Source: Tautonia plasticadhaerens
GTDB lineage: Bacteria; Planctomycetota; Planctomycetia; Isosphaerales; Isosphaeraceae
Assembly (NCBI RefSeq): GCF_007752535.1
Contig: NZ_CP036426.1
Coordinates: 3,348,001-3,412,000, forward strand
Direction: 5' to 3'
Length of the DNA stretch: 64,000 bases
In this document: one piece after another, positions 61,880-64,000 of the stretch
Layout of the letters: every line of letters begins with the position of its first letter
Numbering within the stretch: position 1 is the first letter of the stretch
Notes under the pieces: model-generated
What the model was told of the DNA's origin: nothing
The model's input: the letters and a program-made list of their open reading frames with translations, nothing else
Databases searched by the model: none
Program-made: the position numbers and the translations under genes

Positions 61880-63010
61880 TCAGGGGCCTGGGTCCGGGGG
61901 GGCGTCGGGGGGCGTGGGCTCGGGGAGCGGGGCGAGGGTCGATCGGGCGAGCAGGTGGGGGATCCGGGTCGGCTCCGAGCGCTCGACGACCCATTCGAGG
62001 AGGGGGCGGGCGGCGTCGGGGTCGTCGGCATGGGTGAGGGCGAGGCCGGCGTAGGAGCGGGCCTCGGCCTGCTGGTCGGGGGTGGTGGCGGCGGAGAGCA
62101 GGTCGTCGAGGCCGAGGTCTCCCGCGAGGTAGGAGAGGATCGGGGAGGGCCAGGATTCGGGGTCGAGGTGCTCGGAGGCGGCCGAGATCAGGCCGTCGGC
62201 CTGCTCGGGGCGGCCGTCCCGGCGGTGCTCCAGGGCGGCGAGGATCGCGGCGTAGGGGGAGAGGGACTCGTACCAGCCGACCAGGGCGAGGTAGGCCTCG
62301 GCGTCGGCGGCGGCGCCGTCGATCCCCAGGGCCAGGGCGACCGCCGCCCGGTTGAACCGGGAGGCGGCGTGGTTGGGGTCGACCCGGAGCGCCAGGCCGA
62401 AGGAGGCGTAGGCCTCCCGGGGGAGCCGCTGTTCGAGCAGCACGAGGCCCCGGTCGTAGTAGGGCAGGGGGTCGAGCGGGGCCAGCTCGGCGGCCCGGGA
62501 GAGGTCGGACTTCGCCTCGTCGAGCCGGCCGGCGGTGAGGCGGGCCTCCCCCCGGTTGAGCAGGGGGAGGTACCACTCGGGGTCGAGGCGGAGGGCCTCG
62601 GTGAAGTCGGCGTCGGCCAGGTCGGGGCGGCCCCGGTCGGCCCAGAGCAGCCCCCGGGCGTTGTAGTCCTCGGCGGCGGCGTCGCCGGAGTCGATCCGAG
62701 CGGTGGCCGCTTCGAGGGCCCGGTCGAACGGGATCACCCGGTCGGCCCTGGCCCAGCCGGCCACGTCCTCGGCCTCCAGGAACAGCCAGGGGCCGTTCGC
62801 CTGGAGCACGGTGTAAACCCGGTGGATCTTGCCGTCGGCGACCACCCGGCGCTCGATCCTCAGCTCGGCGTCGGTCGAGTCGAGCACGACCCGATCCCCC
62901 GGCCCGACGGCCTGCCGGGCGGCCGAGGCCGAGGCCGAGGCCCCCGGGGGGGCGACCAGCAGCGCGAGGGCGATCGAGAGGGCCCGGGGCAGGAGGCCGG
63001 GGGCAATCAT
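61880..63010 (-). CDS. Exported TPR-repeat protein
   Basis: The 376-residue protein starts MIAPGLLPRALSIALALLVA, with a signal peptide ending near ASASAAR. An SH3-like beta region (RVVLDSTDAELRIERRVVAD) is followed by several tetratricopeptide units: YNARGLLWADRGRPDLADAD, FTEALRLDPEWYLPLLNRGE, LSRAAELAPLDPLPYYDRGL and FGLALRVDPNHAASRFNRAA. The tail is Pro-rich (EPTPPDAPPDPGP). GGAGGGG upstream supports the ATG at 63010. It is a likely periplasmic scaffold. Confidence 0.87.
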   Translation of the reverse strand: MIAPGLLPRALSIALALLVAPPGASASASAARQAVGPGDRVVLDSTDAELRIERRVVADGKIHRVYTVLQANGPWLFLEAEDVAGWARADRVIPFDRALEAATARIDSGDAAAEDYNARGLLWADRGRPDLADADFTEALRLDPEWYLPLLNRGEARLTAGRLDEAKSDLSRAAELAPLDPLPYYDRGLVLLEQRLPREAYASFGLALRVDPNHAASRFNRAAVALALGIDGAAADAEAYLALVGWYESLSPYAAILAALEHRRDGRPEQADGLISAASEHLDPESWPSPILSYLAGDLGLDDLLSAATTPDQQAEARSYAGLALTHADDPDAARPLLEWVVERSEPTRIPHLLARSTLAPLPEPTPPDAPPDPGP

Positions 63011-63616
63011 GGCGGGTCCCCTCCGGTGTCGGGAGGTCGGGGCGGGGCCGGGACGGGCTCCTTGCATCGTATCGCGGCGAGGGAGGGGGACCAAGGCGTC
63101 GGCGAGGGGGCTGGCGATCGTCCGGAGGGGGGACGCGATGGGATCGCGGGCCGGGGTCGGGCCGGATCGCGGGTGGCCCCGGGGGAGGAGGCCGGACTCC
63201 GCCCCTCGCCCCCGCCTTCGGGGGAGGGGGGGGCCGGAGACCGGGGGGTTCGGACGACGCGCCAGGCATCGCGATCGCTCGAAGACCCCTCACCCCAACC
63301 CTCTCCCCGCGAGCGGGGAGAGGGGGTCGGAGTCCGACCCTCGCCGAGTCGAGGGATGGAGAGGCACTCCCGATTTCCCGCTCCGATCCCCGGCTCGGGT
63401 GGGGGAGCTGGACGGGAGGCCCCGGGCTTCCGATGATCGAGGGGTTGCGCGAGCGGGCGGATGGCACGGTCGGGCCCCGATCGCCCCCCGGCCTCGCCCC
63501 TTCGCGGGTCGAGTTCTCGGACGCCGGGCCCCGTCCTATCCTTTGGGACAGCCGGCCCTCGGGGATCGGCCGGATCGACGGATGTGGGCCTCGACGCCGA
63601 AACGATGGAGTTCGCC
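63011..63616. other. Divergent intergenic region with hairpin repeats
   Basis: These 606 bases lie between the TPR gene and the redoxin gene. They contain the fourth copy of the paired hairpin repeat at about 63190-63330. The remaining sequence shows no RNA gene or convincing ORF. Confidence 0.45.
63190..63330. repeat. Paired intergenic hairpin repeat (copy 4)
   Basis: A left part CCCTCGCCCCCGCC / GGGGGAGGGG is followed by the right hairpin CCCCTCACCCC with arms CCTCTCCCCGC / GCGGGGAGAGG. The layout matches the copies at 7313-7440 and 13180-13446. Confidence 0.7.
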
Positions 63617-64000
63617 ATGATTGCCGACATGTTTTTCCTGAACGCATTCCTCGCCGGTTCCCTGCTGTTCGGCGGGGCGGGGGAGGGGGGCGAGTGGCCG
63701 AGCCTGCCCTCTCCGGACGGCCACGCCTATCGGATCTCCGACTTCGAGGAGAGCCGGCTCGTCGTGCTCGTGTTCACCGGCAACACCTGCCCCATCGCCG
63801 CCGACTACGACGCCCGGCTCAACGCCTTGGCCGGGCGGTTCGACCCCCGTCAGGTGCGGTTCGTGGCGGTCAACGTCGCGGACGGGCCCGGCGAGTCGAT
63901 CGAGGACATGAAGGACCGGGCCGGGTCGGGAGGCTTGCTCTACCTGAAGGACGAGGCCAAGGCCCTCGCCCGGAAGTTCGACGCCCGGGTGACGCCCCAC
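63617..64000 (+). CDS. Thioredoxin-fold redoxin (3' end outside window)
   Basis: The visible 128 residues start MIADMFFLNAFLAGSLLFGG, a signal peptide or anchor, and continue with a redoxin (AhpC/TSA-like) domain: LPSPDGHAYRISDFEESRLV, VVLVFTGNTCPIAADYDARL (single peroxidatic-type Cys) and QVRFVAVNVADGPGESIEDM. The GGAG at 63607-63610 favours the ATG at 63617 over the one at 63605. The domain is cut by the window edge before its end (ALARKFDARVTPH). A peroxiredoxin-like or ResA-like role is expected. Confidence 0.82.
   Translation, partial: MIADMFFLNAFLAGSLLFGGAGEGGEWPSLPSPDGHAYRISDFEESRLVVLVFTGNTCPIAADYDARLNALAGRFDPRQVRFVAVNVADGPGESIEDMKDRAGSGGLLYLKDEAKALARKFDARVTPH

Overview
The window is very GC-rich, gene-dense bacterial chromosome and almost certainly from a planctomycete, most likely of the Isosphaeraceae type. 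The evidence is three DUF1559 prepilin-like genes with the C-terminal VSADQY signature, small lipoproteins paired with them, Ser/Thr kinases with PQQ/TPR-style tails, an FG-GAP/UnbV (CRTAC1-like) protein, a PEP-CTERM protein, an LCAT-CHAT fusion, weak operon structure and many intergenic hairpin repeats. The genus is inferred from gene style only.

Left part (1-22268): a partial SDR oxidoreductase, a secreted sialidase-like protein, a LarA-like protein, a giant lipase/CHAT-protease fusion, a DsbD-type thiol:disulfide reductase with two tandem N-terminal domains, a tyrosine phosphatase overlapping a multispanning membrane protein, purM, a frameshifted glycine-rich membrane gene, a DUF1559 gene broken by an amber codon, a small lipoprotein, a c-type cytochrome, a lipoate-protein-ligase-like gene and trpB. 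These are mostly ordinary chromosomal genes separated by hairpin repeats.

Centre (22642-30651): this is the most unusual part, an integron-type gene-cassette array. Six near-identical sites of about 100 bp (23903, 25808, 26424, 26979, 29008, 30002) have attC architecture: an R'' box like GCCTAAC, arms that pair with one extra base in L'', and an R' box GTTAGGC. An attI-like sequence lies at the left edge (22630-22648). The seven cassettes carry a propeller lipoprotein, a broken small gene, a membrane protein, a zinc-ribbon membrane protein, a DUF6194 protein, a PEP-CTERM protein and an unknown exported protein. No integrase gene is visible, so as seen here it is an attC cluster lacking its integrase. 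An IS3-family element has split the gene of cassette 2. An IS110/IS1111-type element sits exactly at the recombination point (G|TTAGGC) of the fourth attC.

Right part (31223-64000): a small secreted protein, a lipoprotein plus DUF1559 pair, a CRTAC1-like plus TPR pair, a TolB-like propeller, a second DUF1559 plus lipoprotein pair, dnaE, a lipoprotein, an antitoxin with a degenerate toxin, a second antitoxin, two Ser/Thr kinases flanking a Uma2 protein, glycogen phosphorylase, a 2OG-Fe(II) oxygenase, a DUF421 gene, several secreted or TPR proteins and a partial redoxin at the edge. No rRNA, tRNA or CRISPR array was recognised.
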